A stretch of 47,523 nt of DNA from an uncultured Clostridiaceae bacterium (GCA_948444845.1 CAOJVB010000011.1:1-47523); one strand, 5' to 3'. Shown: positions 8,548-17,759, counted from the stretch's first letter. Program-made: numbers and translations. The notes: a model not told the origin generated them from the letters alone.

Positions 8548-8830
8548 AAAAACGAAACTAAAATTTTCTGAGTTCTTTCGTCATTAAGAAAATTTTAGTT
8601 TCGCATAATTACCTTCTATGGAGCTTTCCTTTGCTTACACTCGGAAATTCCAAGAATATAAAAAGCAAACTCAACATTTTCTAGGCTCATTCTTCACCAA
8701 GAAAATGTATGAATTTGCATAATTATCTTGTATGGAGCTTTTCAGCTTTGCATACTATATCTGTAACTCGCTTTGCTCGAACAGCTATAGCATCCTTTTA
8801 GTCGAAAATTCCTACAATATAAAAAACTGT
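8548..8830 (+). repeat. Two degenerate tandem copies of a noncoding unit
   Basis: Unit 1 starts at about 8550 (GAAACTAAAATTTTCTGAG) and unit 2 at about 8660 (CAAACTCAACATTTTCTAGG). Both continue with an inverted AGAAAAT copy, then GCATAATTA, CT, TATGGAGCTTT and finally AAATTCC...AATATAAAA. No ORF is supported here; the stretch fills the gap to the rpsT terminator side. Confidence 0.6.
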
Positions 8831-8897
8831 GCACAATTTTTTATATATTTTGATTTAAAAGCTAAAATTTATAAAAATTATTAATAACTTTATAAAC

Positions 8898-9164
8898 TTA
8901 AGCTTTTACAGCGTTTAATTTTTTAGCTAAATTTGATTTTTTTCTAGCAGCTGTGTTTTTTACTATAACACCTTTTGTACAAGCTTGATCTATTTTTTTA
9001 GTAGCTTCTGCAAATAAAGTAGTAGCTTCTTCTATATTACCTGCTTCTACTGCTTGTTCAAACTTTTTAACAGCTGTTCTATAACCTGATTTAATCATAT
9101 TATTTCTTAAAGTTTTCTTTTCGATAACTCTTGTTCTTTTTATAGCTGATTTAATATTTGGCAT
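8898..9164 (-). CDS. rpsT: Small ribosomal subunit protein S20
   Basis: S20 (88 aa), a basic helical protein binding 16S rRNA in the body of the 30S subunit. It starts with [20 protein letters not shown] and ends with the lysine-rich [17 protein letters not shown], as in the family. The start is preceded by AGGAGGTGCAAACAAG on the minus strand. It is a single-gene unit with its own promoter, divergent from hpf. Confidence 0.97.
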   Translation of the reverse strand: MPNIKSAIKRTRVIEKKTLRNNMIKSGYRTAVKKFEQAVEAGNIEEATTLFAEATKKIDQACTKGVIVKNTAARKKSNLAKKLNAVKA

Positions 9165-9211
9165 CTTGTTTGCACCTCCTCAATCGTTATTGCTAATATA
9201 TAGCAAATAAA

Positions 9212-9240
9212 ATTCTACCATAAAAATGCAAAATTTGCAA
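9212..9240 (-). promoter_or_regulatory. Promoter of rpsT
   Basis: On the minus strand: TTGCAA (9240-9235), 17-bp spacer, TAGAAT (9217-9212), about 50 bp ahead of the rpsT start. Confidence 0.7.
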
Positions 9241-9352
9241 TAGTTTATGAAAAAATGTATTAAAAAACTTGAAAAAATATTGCAATTTATAGTAAAGCGT
9301 AGAAAAATTACATTATAAATATCAAAAAAACATAGAAAAATTAAAAAAAGGT

Positions 9353-9381
9353 TTGAAAAATTTCCCAAAACAAGTTATAAT
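9353..9381 (+). promoter_or_regulatory. Promoter of hpf
   Basis: TTGAAA (9353-9358), 17-bp spacer, TATAAT (9376-9381), 55 bp ahead of the hpf start. Confidence 0.75.
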
Positions 9382-9435
9382 ATAATTATATTAGAGTAAT
9401 TTTAACAAAAGATCAAAATGAAGGGAGCGATTTTT

Positions 9436-9972
9436 ATGAACATAAAAATAACAGGAAAGGAACTAAAAGCAACAGATTCTATAAAAGAATATGTTGAAAG
9501 AAAAATTGAAAGGTTAGAAAAATATTTTGGAGAAGACATTGAAGTAACAGCAACAATAAAAACAGAAGGAAATGAACAAGTTGCCGAATTACATGTAACA
9601 GCTGCTGGAGAAACCTTTAGAGCAGTAACAGCACATAAAGATTTATATGCTTCAATAGATAAAGACATAGACATTCTAGAAGGGCAAATAAGAAAAATGA
9701 AAACTAAAAAAGAAAAACAAAATATGTCAGATTCAATAAGACTAAAAGAAGCAATAAATAGTGGAGAACCACAAAGCGAAATGGAAAATGAAATAATAAA
9801 AACAATATATTACAGCATAAAACCAATGGCACCAGAAGATGCAAAACTAGAATTAGAAGGAAAACCAAAAAACAACTTCTTAGCATTTATAAACATAGAA
9901 ACAGGAAAAGTAAATGTAATATACAGATTAAAAGATAGTAAAAACTTCGGTTTAGTAGAACCAGAAGCATAA
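9436..9972 (+). CDS. hpf: Ribosome hibernation promoting factor, long form
   Basis: Long HPF (178 aa), which dimerises 70S ribosomes into inactive 100S particles in stationary phase. The N-terminal S30AE domain (about 1-95) starts MNIKITGKELKATDSIKEYV; the C-terminal dimerisation domain (about 120-178) has the family features MAPEDAKLELEGKP and IETGKVNVIYRLKD...GLVEP. The start at 9436 follows AAGGGAG with correct spacing; the ATG at 9418 overlaps that site and is rejected. Its one CGG triplet is out of frame (TTC GGT). Confidence 0.97.
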   Translation: MNIKITGKELKATDSIKEYVERKIERLEKYFGEDIEVTATIKTEGNEQVAELHVTAAGETFRAVTAHKDLYASIDKDIDILEGQIRKMKTKKEKQNMSDSIRLKEAINSGEPQSEMENEIIKTIYYSIKPMAPEDAKLELEGKPKNNFLAFINIETGKVNVIYRLKDSKNFGLVEPEA

Positions 9973-9986
9973 AGAAACATAAACAA

Positions 9987-10027
9987 AAAATAAATAAAGT
10001 CTTGCATAGCAAGGCTTTATTTATTTT
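9987..10027. terminator. Bidirectional terminator between hpf and an ssp gene
   Basis: AAATAAATAAAGTCTTGC pairs with GCAAGGCTTTATTTATTT around a short loop at about 10006-10008; serves both converging genes. Confidence 0.8.
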
Positions 10028-10040
10028 CTGTTTAATATTC

Positions 10041-10235
10041 TTATTTCATTTGACTTTCAGCTTGTTGTATTAATTTTTTAACCATTTGTCCACCTATTCT
10101 ACCAGCATCTCTTGAAGATAAATGTCCGTTATAACCATCTTTTAAAGTTACACCAACTTCGCTAGCAACTTCATATTTGAATTTGTTAAGAGCTTCTTTA
10201 GCTTCTGGAACTACTTTGTAATTTGAGTTTGTCAT
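10041..10235 (-). CDS. Alpha/beta-type small acid-soluble spore protein
   Basis: A 64-aa SASP that coats and protects DNA in dormant spores. It carries the GPR protease cleavage region (FKYEVASEVG), the conserved core SSRDAGRIGG and a helical tail VKKLIQQAESQ. The start is the ATG at 10235 (MTNSNYK); the in-frame GTG nine bases upstream lies inside the AGGAGGTG ribosome site. Nearly identical to the gene at 10942-11142. Shows that the organism forms spores. Confidence 0.97.
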   Translation of the reverse strand: MTNSNYKVVPEAKEALNKFKYEVASEVGVTLKDGYNGHLSSRDAGRIGGQMVKKLIQQAESQMK

Positions 10236-10452
10236 TTTTTTCACCTCCTGAAAAATTTAGATTTCATTATATATATTGCGCAAATAGGAAAAAAATAAAC
10301 TGGAAATTTTAGACAGTTTTAAATTATGACTTTTAGATATTAAATTGAAATATGTTTATAGGAGAAAAATTTTTGTAAAAAAATAAATTATGTTGTAAGT
10401 TCAAGTAGCAAATTAAATACTATTAATATATTTAGAAAAAAATAAAAATATA

Positions 10453-10481
10453 TTGATACTTTATGTAAAATATGGTATTAT
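10453..10481 (+). promoter_or_regulatory. Promoter of the 10537 gene
   Basis: TTGATA (10453-10458), 17-bp spacer, TATTAT (10476-10481). Confidence 0.65.
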
Positions 10482-10536
10482 ATAAAATAGTAACATATTA
10501 ATATAGAAATTCTTCGAAAATAAAGGAGGAAGTTTT

Positions 10537-10839
10537 ATGGAAGGAAAAACTAAAACGATTGGTTTGGTTTTAGACAGTATAGGTCAAGAGCGGTTTTATG
10601 GCTATTTTACTAAAGTGAAATCAGGTATTATACTTGATGAATTTTGGAGACTAGCATTAGAGCAAGAAGTAATAAGAATCAGATTTTGGTGTAAACGTGA
10701 AACAGGTCAGTATAAGACAGATGCGGATACATTAGAAGATGCACTCGAAGTAGGGTATCAGTTGAAAAGCATTGGTATAGATAATCCAAAATTACTTTAC
10801 AATGGTGAAGAAAAGACAATTGTTGAATGGCAAAGATAA
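10537..10839 (+). CDS. Uncharacterised 100-aa protein with a sense CGG codon
   Basis: I do not recognise this gene. It is soluble, of mixed charge, with EFWRLALEQEVIRIRFWCKR in the middle and DADTLEDALEVGYQLKSIG later. It has its own promoter, ribosome site (AAAGGAGGAAG) and terminator, and sits between two spore-protein genes. Codon use is less A-biased than in the neighbours (more GGT, TTG, CGT). It contains an in-frame CGG at 10591-10593 (codon 19) that must be read as a normal codon: a +1 shift there meets a stop after eight codons. It is thus one of five exceptions to the CGG rule in this window and may be a recent arrival. Confidence 0.7.
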   Translation: MEGKTKTIGLVLDSIGQERFYGYFTKVKSGIILDEFWRLALEQEVIRIRFWCKRETGQYKTDADTLEDALEVGYQLKSIGIDNPKLLYNGEEKTIVEWQR

Positions 10840-10846
10840 AAATATA

Positions 10847-10877
10847 AGAAAGACAGGAACTTGTTTCCTGTCTTTCT
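10847..10877 (+). terminator. Terminator of the 10537 gene
   Basis: AGAAAGACAGGAA (10847-10859) pairs with TTCCTGTCTTTCT (10865-10877). Confidence 0.85.
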
Positions 10878-10941
10878 ATGTAGAAAGTCAAAAAATAAAT
10901 TCCTGTTTTTCTAATATTTTATTTCTTAAAATATACTATAA

Positions 10942-11142
10942 CTATTTGTTAGCCATTTGTCTTTCAGCAGTTTCGATTAATTTCTTAACCATGTTACCAC
11001 CTATTCTACCAGCGTCTCTTGAAGATAAATCACCATTATAACCATCTTTTAGAGTTACACCAACTTCGCTAGCAACTTCATATTTGAATTTGTTTAAAGC
11101 TTCTCTAGCTTCTGGAACTACTTTGTAATTTGAATTTGTCAT
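10942..11142 (-). CDS. Alpha/beta-type small acid-soluble spore protein
   Basis: A 66-aa SASP, paralogue of the gene at 10041-10235 with only a few differences (DGYNGDLSSRDAGRIGG, tail LIETAERQMANK). The GPR cleavage region FKYEVASEVG is intact. Start is the ATG at 11142, after AGGAGGTGAAAAAA; the GTG upstream belongs to the ribosome site. The two copies probably arose by local duplication and are expected to be expressed in the forespore; I could not place a sigma-G promoter with confidence. Confidence 0.97.
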   Translation of the reverse strand: MTNSNYKVVPEAREALNKFKYEVASEVGVTLKDGYNGDLSSRDAGRIGGNMVKKLIETAERQMANK

Positions 11143-11348
11143 TTTTTTCACCTCCTAGAATGTGTATATGAGGAAAACAAAAATAGATTGTTTTCACAAT
11201 ATATATAATGTTCAAAAAAAACTAAAATACACTGGAAAAATTTTGTATAATAGGCATTTTTTTAGAAAAAGCAAAAACAATTTGAAAAACAGACACAAAA
11301 AGAATACTTTACTAAATAAAAGTACAAAATAAAAATGAGGTGTTTTTT

Positions 11349-11498
11349 ATGAATGAAGATAAAAAAAATTACAAAGATATAGAGGATACAACTAAATATG
11401 GAGAATTTATTTCATCATACTTTGCATGGACTACTTTAGAAAAACAAAAAGAAAATGCAAAAGATATGGATAAAATGACAAAGAAAAAAGAAACTTAA
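11349..11498 (+). CDS. Small hypothetical protein (49 aa)
   Basis: ATG at 11349 behind AAATGAGGTGTTTTTT opens a 49-codon frame with MNEDKKNYKDIEDTTKYG and a highly charged lysine-rich tail. The middle, EFISSYFAWTTLEKQK, could form one amphipathic helix. No family recognised. The ribosome site and codon use like the native genes support it; the short length keeps confidence modest. Confidence 0.5.
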   Translation: MNEDKKNYKDIEDTTKYGEFISSYFAWTTLEKQKENAKDMDKMTKKKET

Positions 11499-11718
11499 AA
11501 TTTTATTACATCGAAATAATATTATTACAATTTAAGAGTGTGGTCTTGTATCCATCCGTTCTACAACAAATTTGCTTAAATAAATGTTTAAATAAGGACA
11601 ATTTACTTAAATTTTGGGAGGACACGAGGTCACGCCTCTACATTTGAAAAAGATATTTCTTTCATTATGGCTTGAAAATTAAATATATGAATCTCAAAAA
11701 TAAAAAATAAAAAAACTA
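11499..11718 (+). other. Noncoding gap upstream of ctsR
   Basis: AT-rich spacer with a weak family B-like piece (GAGGACACGAGG and inverted CACGCCTCTACAT, about 11620-11645). No ORF supported. Confidence 0.5.
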
Positions 11719-11746
11719 TTGACATAAATTAAAAAAAGTATATAAT
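11719..11746 (+). promoter_or_regulatory. Promoter of the ctsR operon
   Basis: TTGACA (11719-11724), 16-bp spacer, TATAAT (11741-11746). Confidence 0.85.
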
Positions 11747-11755
11747 ATAGTTATA

Positions 11756-11772
11756 GGTCAAAGAAAGTCAAA
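11756..11772 (+). promoter_or_regulatory. CtsR operator
   Basis: GGTCAAA-GAA-AGTCAAA matches the CtsR tandem heptad consensus RGTCAAA-NAN-RGTCAAA exactly. It begins 9 bp after the -10 box and so covers the transcription start; CtsR would autorepress ctsR-mcsA-mcsB-clpC. Confidence 0.93.
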
Positions 11773-11793
11773 GTTAAAAAGAGGTGGTGTAAT

Positions 11794-12244
11794 TTGAGAA
11801 TATCAGACATGATAGAAGATTTTATAAAAGATTTATTTACAGAAGATGAAGAATATATAGAAATACGGACGAAATGACTTAGCAGAAAAATTTAATTGTG
11901 TACCATCACAAATAAACTATGTAATTTCAACACGTTTTAAGCCCTCACAAGGTTATTATGTAGAAAGCAAACGTGGTGGTGGAGGCCACATAAAAATAAA
12001 AAAAATAAACATAACAAAAAGTAATTATTTCATGCATATTATAAATAATATTGGTGAAACATTAACAGCACAAGAAGCAGACATATTTATAAGTAACTTT
12101 TTATCATATAACATGATAGACGAAAGTGGGGCAAAGCTTTTAAAGGTAGCAACCAGCGACAATGTACTAACACTAAATCAGCCGATAAAAGACATAATAA
12201 GAGCCAAAATATTTAAAAATATGTTATTAAATTTAATTGATTAA
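11794..12244 (+). CDS. ctsR: CtsR stress repressor, read through a CGG +1 shift
   Basis: Transcriptional repressor of class III heat-shock genes (149 aa after recoding). It starts at TTG 11794 behind GAGGTGG (MRISDMIEDFIKDL). After codon 24 the frame holds CGG at 11866-11868 and would stop three codons later at a TGA. Skipping the C gives GGA CGA AAT GAC, and the frame then runs to 12244 with NDLAEKFNCVPSQINYVIST, the winged-helix recognition region, and the glycine-rich wing SKRGGGGHIKI. Total length equals that of other CtsR proteins. First gene of ctsR-mcsA-mcsB-clpC and preceded by its own operator. Either CGGA is read as Gly or the gene is dead; the intact operon favours the former. Confidence 0.93.
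11866..11869 (+). other. CGGA recoding site in ctsR
   Basis: Zero frame reads ATA CGG ACG AAA TGA; with the C skipped it reads ATA GGA CGA AAT GAC, matching IxxR-N-[DE]-LA of CtsR. Confidence 0.85.
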
Positions 12245-12345
12245 TAGAGGTCAGAAGACAGAAATCAGAGGGCAGAACTTTAAAAATTTCTTCGAAGAAA
12301 TTTTTAAAAATCCGACTTCGGACATCTGTTATCCGGCTTCCAAAA
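12245..12345 (+). repeat. Family A intergenic inverted repeat with palindrome
   Basis: GAGGTCAGAAGACAGAAATC on the left and inverted TCCGACTTCGGACATCTG on the right flank a perfect 26-bp palindrome, TAAAAATTTCTTC and its complement, at about 12280-12307. Lies between ctsR and mcsA inside the operon. Confidence 0.75.
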
Positions 12346-12359
12346 AAGGAGTGATTTTT

Positions 12360-12926
12360 ATGAATTGTCAAAATTGTGGAGAAAATGAAGCAAATATACG
12401 TTATACACAAATAATAAATGGTGTAAAAAAACAAATGAATTTATGTGAGAAATGTGCAAAAGAACTAGGAATAGATGATATGAACTTAAGTATGCCAATA
12501 AGTTTTTCAAGCTTTTTAGGAGATATGTTAGACATGTATGATGAAACTATTCCAAGCCTAATAAGTCCAAAAACATTAACATGCCCAAAATGCAATATGA
12601 CATATGATGATTTTATAGAAACAGGGAAATTTGGATGTGAAAATTGTTATGAAGAGTTCAAAACAAAGTTAGACCCCTTATTAAAGAATATACATGGAGC
12701 AAATAGACATATAGGAAGAACAGCAAATTTTAATAAAGAAGATAAAAATTTGAAATCTATAAATAACTTAGTAGAAGATAATAAAATAGGAGAAAAAGAT
12801 ATAGAAAAAGCAAAAAATGAAAAAACAAAATTAGAAGAATTACAAGAAAGACTAAAACAAGAAATAAAAGAAGAAAGATATGAGGATGCAGCAAAAACAA
12901 GAGATGAAATTAAGAAAATAAAATAA
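12360..12926 (+). CDS. mcsA: McsA, activator of the arginine kinase McsB
   Basis: Adaptor (188 aa) that activates the protein-arginine kinase McsB and helps deliver CtsR and other targets to ClpC. Zinc-finger cysteine pairs are at C4/C7 (CQNC), CEKC, CPKC and CENC in the first 100 residues; the C terminus has a UVR-type motif (LEELQERLKQEIKEERYEDA) like that of ClpC. The start at 12360 follows AAAAAGGAGTG; the longer in-frame extension to 12237 would be translated from repeat DNA and is rejected. No CGG codon. Second gene of the operon. Confidence 0.95.
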   Translation: MNCQNCGENEANIRYTQIINGVKKQMNLCEKCAKELGIDDMNLSMPISFSSFLGDMLDMYDETIPSLISPKTLTCPKCNMTYDDFIETGKFGCENCYEEFKTKLDPLLKNIHGANRHIGRTANFNKEDKNLKSINNLVEDNKIGEKDIEKAKNEKTKLEELQERLKQEIKEERYEDAAKTRDEIKKIK

Positions 12927-13060
12927 GAGGCCAGAGATCAGAAGTCAGAAGTTGGAAGGGGGAAATTGGAGGTCAGAGGGCAGAATAGTAAAGAGAATAA
13001 GAAAAATATTAATTATAAAGTCTTCGAATAAATTACTTAAAATCCGACTTCCGACCTGGA
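12927..13060 (+). repeat. Family A intergenic repeat
   Basis: AGGCCAGAGATCAGAAGTC and related units on the left, inverted TCCGACTTCCGACCTGG on the right, with TCTTCGAA between. Lies directly ahead of the mcsB ribosome site. Confidence 0.7.
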
Positions 13061-13086
13061 CATTTAAAAAACAAGGAGGAAAAAAC

Positions 13087-14100
13087 ATGAATTGGTATTT
13101 AGATAGTGGAAAAGAATCTGATGTAATAGTAAGTTCAAGAATACGTTTAGCAAGAAATATAAAAGATACACCATTTAAACAAAAACTTTCAAAAGAAGAT
13201 ATAGAAAGCCTATTAGAAAAAGTAAAATTTATTATACCAAGTTTAGGATATGGACTAAAATTTTTAAAAATAAAAGATATGGATGATATAACAAAACTAA
13301 CATTAGTAGAAAAACATGTAATAAGTCCAGATATTATATCAGATAAAAATGAAGAAGAAAGCGCAATACTTATAAATGATGAAGAAAACATATGTATAAT
13401 GGTAAATGAGGAAGACCATATAAGAATTCAAATATTTAATAGTGGATTAGATTTGCAAAACACAATAAATTTAGCAAAAGAGATAGATAAAAAATTAGAC
13501 AATAGCATACACTTCTCAACAAATAAAGAATATGGATATTTAACAGCATGTCCAAGTAATGTAGGAACAGGACTAAGAGCTTCTGTAATGGTACATTTGC
13601 CAGCATTAAAATTAACAGGAAATATTTCAAAAATTTTACACATAGTAAATAGTTTTGGAATGACAATAAGAGGAATATATGGCGAAGAAAGTCAAAGTAA
13701 AGGAGACATGTACCAAATATCAAATAATCAAACAATAGGAATAACAGAAGAAGAAATAATAAACAACCTAGAAAATATAACAAAAAAAGTAATGGAACAA
13801 GAAAGACTCGCAAGAAAAAACTTAGCAAAAAATGAAATAGAACTAAAAGATAGAATATATAGAGCATATGGAATACTAACAAATGCAGTAAAACTAAGTT
13901 CAGAAGAAAGTATAAGTTTACTATCAGATATAAAACTAGGAACAGACCTAGGAATAATAAAAGATCTAAATGATGCAAAAGTAAAAAAACTAGAATTATA
14001 CACAAGACCTGCAAATCTACAAAAATATGCAGGCAAAATACTAAATGCATACGAAAGAGATATAAAACGAGCAGAAATAATAAAAGAAATAATAAAATAA
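13087..14100 (+). CDS. mcsB: Protein arginine kinase McsB
   Basis: Phosphagen-kinase-like protein (337 aa) that phosphorylates arginines, marking proteins for ClpCP and inactivating CtsR. Visible are the substrate-loop motif VSSRIRLARN (about 20-29), the active-site segment CPSNVGTGLRASV (about 156-168), and the C-terminal RDxxRA phosphoarginine-binding motif as ERDIKRAEII. The ATG at 13087 follows CAAGGAGGAAAAAAC; the in-frame extension to 12952 is repeat DNA. Third gene of the operon, single frame, no CGG codon. Confidence 0.97.
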   Translation: MNWYLDSGKESDVIVSSRIRLARNIKDTPFKQKLSKEDIESLLEKVKFIIPSLGYGLKFLKIKDMDDITKLTLVEKHVISPDIISDKNEEESAILINDEENICIMVNEEDHIRIQIFNSGLDLQNTINLAKEIDKKLDNSIHFSTNKEYGYLTACPSNVGTGLRASVMVHLPALKLTGNISKILHIVNSFGMTIRGIYGEESQSKGDMYQISNNQTIGITEEEIINNLENITKKVMEQERLARKNLAKNEIELKDRIYRAYGILTNAVKLSSEESISLLSDIKLGTDLGIIKDLNDAKVKKLELYTRPANLQKYAGKILNAYERDIKRAEIIKEIIK

Positions 14101-14234
14101 TCAACTAAAAGGGACGTCCTTTTTTCGAAAAAATTTGCTAAAAGGGACACTGCTTTTACATAAGAGTAATTAAAAGGGCTGTCCCTTTTAGTAAAAATTT
14201 TCGAAAAAGGGGCGTCCCTTTTGGTTGATTTTTG
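14101..14234 (+). repeat. Family C inverted repeat (AAAAGGGACG type)
   Basis: Two long arms: TCAACTAAAAGGGACG then TTTTTTCGAAAAAATTT and CTAAAAGGGACA, against inverted TGTCCCTTTTAG, TTTTCGAAAAAGGGGCG and TCCCTTTTGGTTGA. Could fold into a hairpin of about 130 nt between mcsB and clpC. Related sequence at 18020-18149 and 28317-28383. Confidence 0.8.
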
Positions 14235-14255
14235 GAAGAAAGGAGATTTTGATAT

Positions 14256-16722
14256 ATGATATATAAATTTACAAAACGAGCAGAAAAAGCTTTAGAACAT
14301 GCTAATAAAGTTGCTGTTAAGCTTGGACATAATTATATTGGTACTGAGCACCTTTTATATGGGTTGGTAAAAGAAGGAGCTGGGATTGCTGGAAAAGTTT
14401 TAGAGAACCAAGGTGTTACTCCAGATAAAATTTTAAAGGAAATAGAAGCTCTAATTGGTGTTAATGAAGAGACTTTGGATACTATAGAAAGTAGTGTAGG
14501 CTTTACACCTAGAACTAAACGAGTTATTGAAAATGCTTTTAGAGAAGCTAAAAAACAAGGAAATGATTATATAGGAACTGAACATTTATTAATTGGTATT
14601 ATGCGTGAAGGTGATAGTGTGGCTGTTAGAATTATGCTAGATTTAAATGTTGATCCACAGAAACTGTACAATGAAATTGTGAAAGTTTTAAATGATGATG
14701 AAACATTATTAGGAAATAATAAAAATATAAGCCATAAGTCTAATAGTAGTTACAATCAAACAACAACATTAAATCAATTTGGTGCAGATTTAACTAAACA
14801 AGCTGAAGATGGAAAGTTAGACCCTGTTATAGGTAGAAAAGATGAAATTGAAAGGGTTATTCAAATTCTTTCAAGAAGAACTAAAAACAATCCATGTTTA
14901 ATTGGGGAACCAGGTGTTGGAAAAACAGCAGTTGTTGAAGGTTTGGCGCAAAAAATAGTAGCAGAAGATGTTCCAGAGCTTTTAAAGGGAAAAAGAGTAG
15001 TAAGCATAGATATTTCTAGTATGGTTGCTGGAGCTAAGTATAGGGGAGATTTTGAAGAAAGAATAAAGAAATGTCTAAATGAAGTAAAAAAAGCAGGTGA
15101 CGTTATTTTATTTATAGACGAAATTCATACTATAGTTGGTGCAGGTTCAGCAGAAGGTGCGGTTGACGCTGCTAATATTTTAAAGCCACTTTTAGCAAGA
15201 GGAGAGGTAAATGTTATAGGAGCTACTACATTAAATGAATATAGAAAGTATATAGAAAAAGATAGTGCACTAGAAAGAAGGTTTAGTCCAGTTACTGTTT
15301 CAGAACCTACAGTAGAAGACACTATAAAGATATTAGAAGGTATTAGGGATAAATATGAAGCACACCATAATGTTAAAATTACTGAAGAGGCAATAAAATC
15401 AGCAGTAGAGCTTTCTGTAAGATACATTAATGATAGGTTTTTACCAGATAAGGCAATAGATTTAATTGATGAAGCGGCATCAAAGGTAAGAATGAAGGCA
15501 TATACACAGCCAGATTCAATAAAACAAATAGAAGAAGATTTAGCTAAAGTGTTAAAAGAAAAAGATGACGCAGTTCATACACAAAATTTTGAAAAAGCTG
15601 CAAAATTAAGAGATACACAGCATGAACTAGAAGAAAAACTAGAAAAGCAAAAGAAAAAATGGGAAAGTAAAAATAGTAAGGAAATAATTACATTAACTGA
15701 GGAAGACATTGCAGGAATTATAGCTAGTTGGACAAGAATACCAGCACAAAAACTAACACAAGATGAAAATGAAAGGCTTAAGAATTTAGAAAAAACTCTG
15801 CACGAAAGAGTAATAGGCCAAAATGAAGCAGTAGAGGCAGTTTCAAAAGCGATAAGAAGAGGAAGAGTAGGTTTGAAAGACCCAAACCGCCCTATAGGCT
15901 CATTCTTATTCTTAGGACCAACAGGGGTAGGAAAAACAGAACTTTCAAAGGCTTTAGCAGAAAGCTTATTTGGAAAAGAAGACAGCATGATAAGAATTGA
16001 TATGTCAGAATTTATGGAAGGTCATAGTGTTTCTAAATTAATAGGTTCACCTCCAGGATATGTAGGTTATGATGAGGGAGGACAGCTAACTGAAAAAATA
16101 AGAAGAAACCCTTATTCTGTAGTTTTATTTGACGAAATAGAAAAGGCTCACCCAGATGTTATGAATATGCTCCTACAAATATTAGATGATGGAAGGCTAA
16201 CAGACAGCAATGGAAGAACAGTAGACTTCAAAAATACAGTTATAATAATGACATCTAATATAGGAGCAAGATTAATAACAGACAAAAAATCTTTAGGGTT
16301 CATAGGAGCAGGGAGTACTACTACACGAGATGAGGCTAAAAAAGAATATGAAAATACTAAAAAAGATGTATTGGCAGAACTTAAAAAAGAATTTAGACCA
16401 GAATTTATAAACCGTATTGATGAAATAATAGTATTCCATAAATTGCAAAATGAAGAAATAAAACAAATAATAAATATTATGCTAAAACAAGTAGAAAATA
16501 GATTAGAAAAGCAAAATATAAAAATAGAAATAAGTGAAAAAGTAAAGGACAAAATATTAGAAAATGGAATAGATATAAACTACCGGAGCACGTCCTTTGA
16601 AAAGGGCAATTCAAAATATGCTAGAAGATAGAATTGCGGAGGGTATTTTAGATGGCAGGATAAAGGCAAATAAAACTAACAAAATAGAAGTTGATGAAGA
16701 AGGAAATATAGTAATAAAATAA
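14256..16722 (+). CDS. clpC: ClpC AAA+ unfoldase, read through a CGG +1 shift
   Basis: Hsp100 unfoldase (821 aa after recoding) that feeds arginine-phosphorylated proteins to ClpP. N-terminal Clp_N repeats (1-145), first AAA+ domain with Walker A GEPGVGKT (about 217), middle domain with a UVR-like segment, second AAA+ domain with GPTGVGKT (about 554) and the ClpP loop (KSLGFIG). At 16584-16586 the frame reaches CGG after NY. Without a shift the last residues are [14 protein letters not shown] and a stop. Skipping the C gives the invariant [11 protein letters not shown] and the remaining 38 residues to 16722. Start follows AAAGGAG. Last gene of the CtsR-controlled operon. Confidence 0.95.
16584..16587 (+). 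other. CGGA recoding site in clpC
   Basis: AAC TAC CGG AGC ACG in zero frame; TAC GGA GCA CGT CCT TTG with C skipped, restoring the near-universal YGARPL of Hsp100 C-domains. Confidence 0.9.
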
Positions 16723-16760
16723 GAAAAGACTGGGCACTTTTAAATGCCCAGTTTTTTCTT
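16721..16760 (+). terminator. Terminator of the ctsR operon
   Basis: ACTGGGCA (16729-16736) pairs with TGCCCAGT (16745-16752), followed by TTTTTCTT; extended A/T pairs on both sides. Confidence 0.9.
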
Positions 16761-16901
16761 ATTCCTTTAGCTTATAGATAACATACCAAGAGCTATGGAC
16801 ATATAAAATAGCAAGACCTAAGTGGAATTTTGTGTAAAATTAACCACCTTCACGCTACTCTATATGTTAAAATTACTACTGTTTTATAAACTCGCTTCTT
16901 T

Positions 16902-17759
16902 CTATACTGGATTTACATGAATACTAGTACTATAAATTTCATTCAAATTACTAATTTCATTTTCCAAATTATCTGCCAAAGCATGGCTATCAAATGTAGA
17001 CATGTTTCCATCTACACATATTGTTAAAACTACCATATATTGGTACCCAACAGGGGTAGTATAAAAATTAGTAACGTTTTGAACATCTTTATAGTTTCTA
17101 ATTATGTTCAAAATTAAATCTTTGGTATCTTCATTTAAAGCCTTATCCATTAAAACATTATAGCTTTCTAAAAATATTTTAATGCCAGTAAATGCAATCC
17201 ACATAGAAATACCTATACCTACAATGCCATCTACCCAATAAATATTTACTAAAGTAGCAAGAACAGAAATTAGAGTAAAGGTAGTTACAATGCAGTCATT
17301 TCTATGATCTTTGCTATTAGCTTCTAAAAGAATATTGCTATACTTTTTACACAATTTATTAGTATAAATGTATAAACAAAATTTAACACAAATAGTAACA
17401 ATACATACTAAAACTAAAATCCAAGAAAACTCCATAAAGTTTTGATGTATAAGTGAAAATACAGAGTCAAATAATAATTTTAGTGAAACTATAATCATAG
17501 ATATACTAATAAATAATGAAAAGATGTATTCAGCTTTTCCATGTCCAAAATTATGAGAGTCATCCTTAGGTTCACTAGCTATTTTATTACCAATAAAAGT
17601 CATAACAGAAGCAAAAATATCGCTAGCACTATTAGCACTATCAGCAATCATAGCTTGACTATTAGTTAAAATTCCAATACTTCCCTTTATAATTAATAAA
17701 AATATATTTCCAAAAATACCAAAAAGCCCAGCCTTTTTAGTTTCTTTAAATCTATCCAT
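16902..17759 (-). CDS. Cation diffusion facilitator family transporter
   Basis: CDF-type metal/proton antiporter (285 aa) of the inner membrane. It has the typical N-terminal helices with AMIADSANSASDIFASV (metal-site D and D in the second helix region), the histidine region SHNFGHGKAEYIFSL, the second metal-site helix with NSKDHRNDCIV and a C-terminal cytoplasmic domain. I take the start at 17759 (MDRFKETKKAG) behind AGAAGGTG; the longer 23-residue extension is hydrophobic and lacks a ribosome site. Substrate (Zn, Mn or Fe) cannot be told. Confidence 0.92.
   Translation of the reverse strand: MDRFKETKKAGLFGIFGNIFLLIIKGSIGILTNSQAMIADSANSASDIFASVMTFIGNKIASEPKDDSHNFGHGKAEYIFSLFISISMIIVSLKLLFDSVFSLIHQNFMEFSWILVLVCIVTICVKFCLYIYTNKLCKKYSNILLEANSKDHRNDCIVTTFTLISVLATLVNIYWVDGIVGIGISMWIAFTGIKIFLESYNVLMDKALNEDTKDLILNIIRNYKDVQNVTNFYTTPVGYQYMVVLTICVDGNMSTFDSHALADNLENEISNLNEIYSTSIHVNPV

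Noticed and set aside
8548..8830. CRISPR array
   Set aside because: Only two degenerate long units with no regular short repeats and spacers; no cas genes.
11794..12244. prfB-like regulated frameshifting in ctsR
   Set aside because: No Shine-Dalgarno-like stimulator and no stop codon in the A site; the same codon shifts in eight other genes without such signals.
13436..14150. Long minus-strand ORFs opposite mcsB, gatA, pknB and other genes
   Set aside because: Leu/Phe/Ile-rich mirror images of A-rich coding strands; the plus-strand genes are certain.
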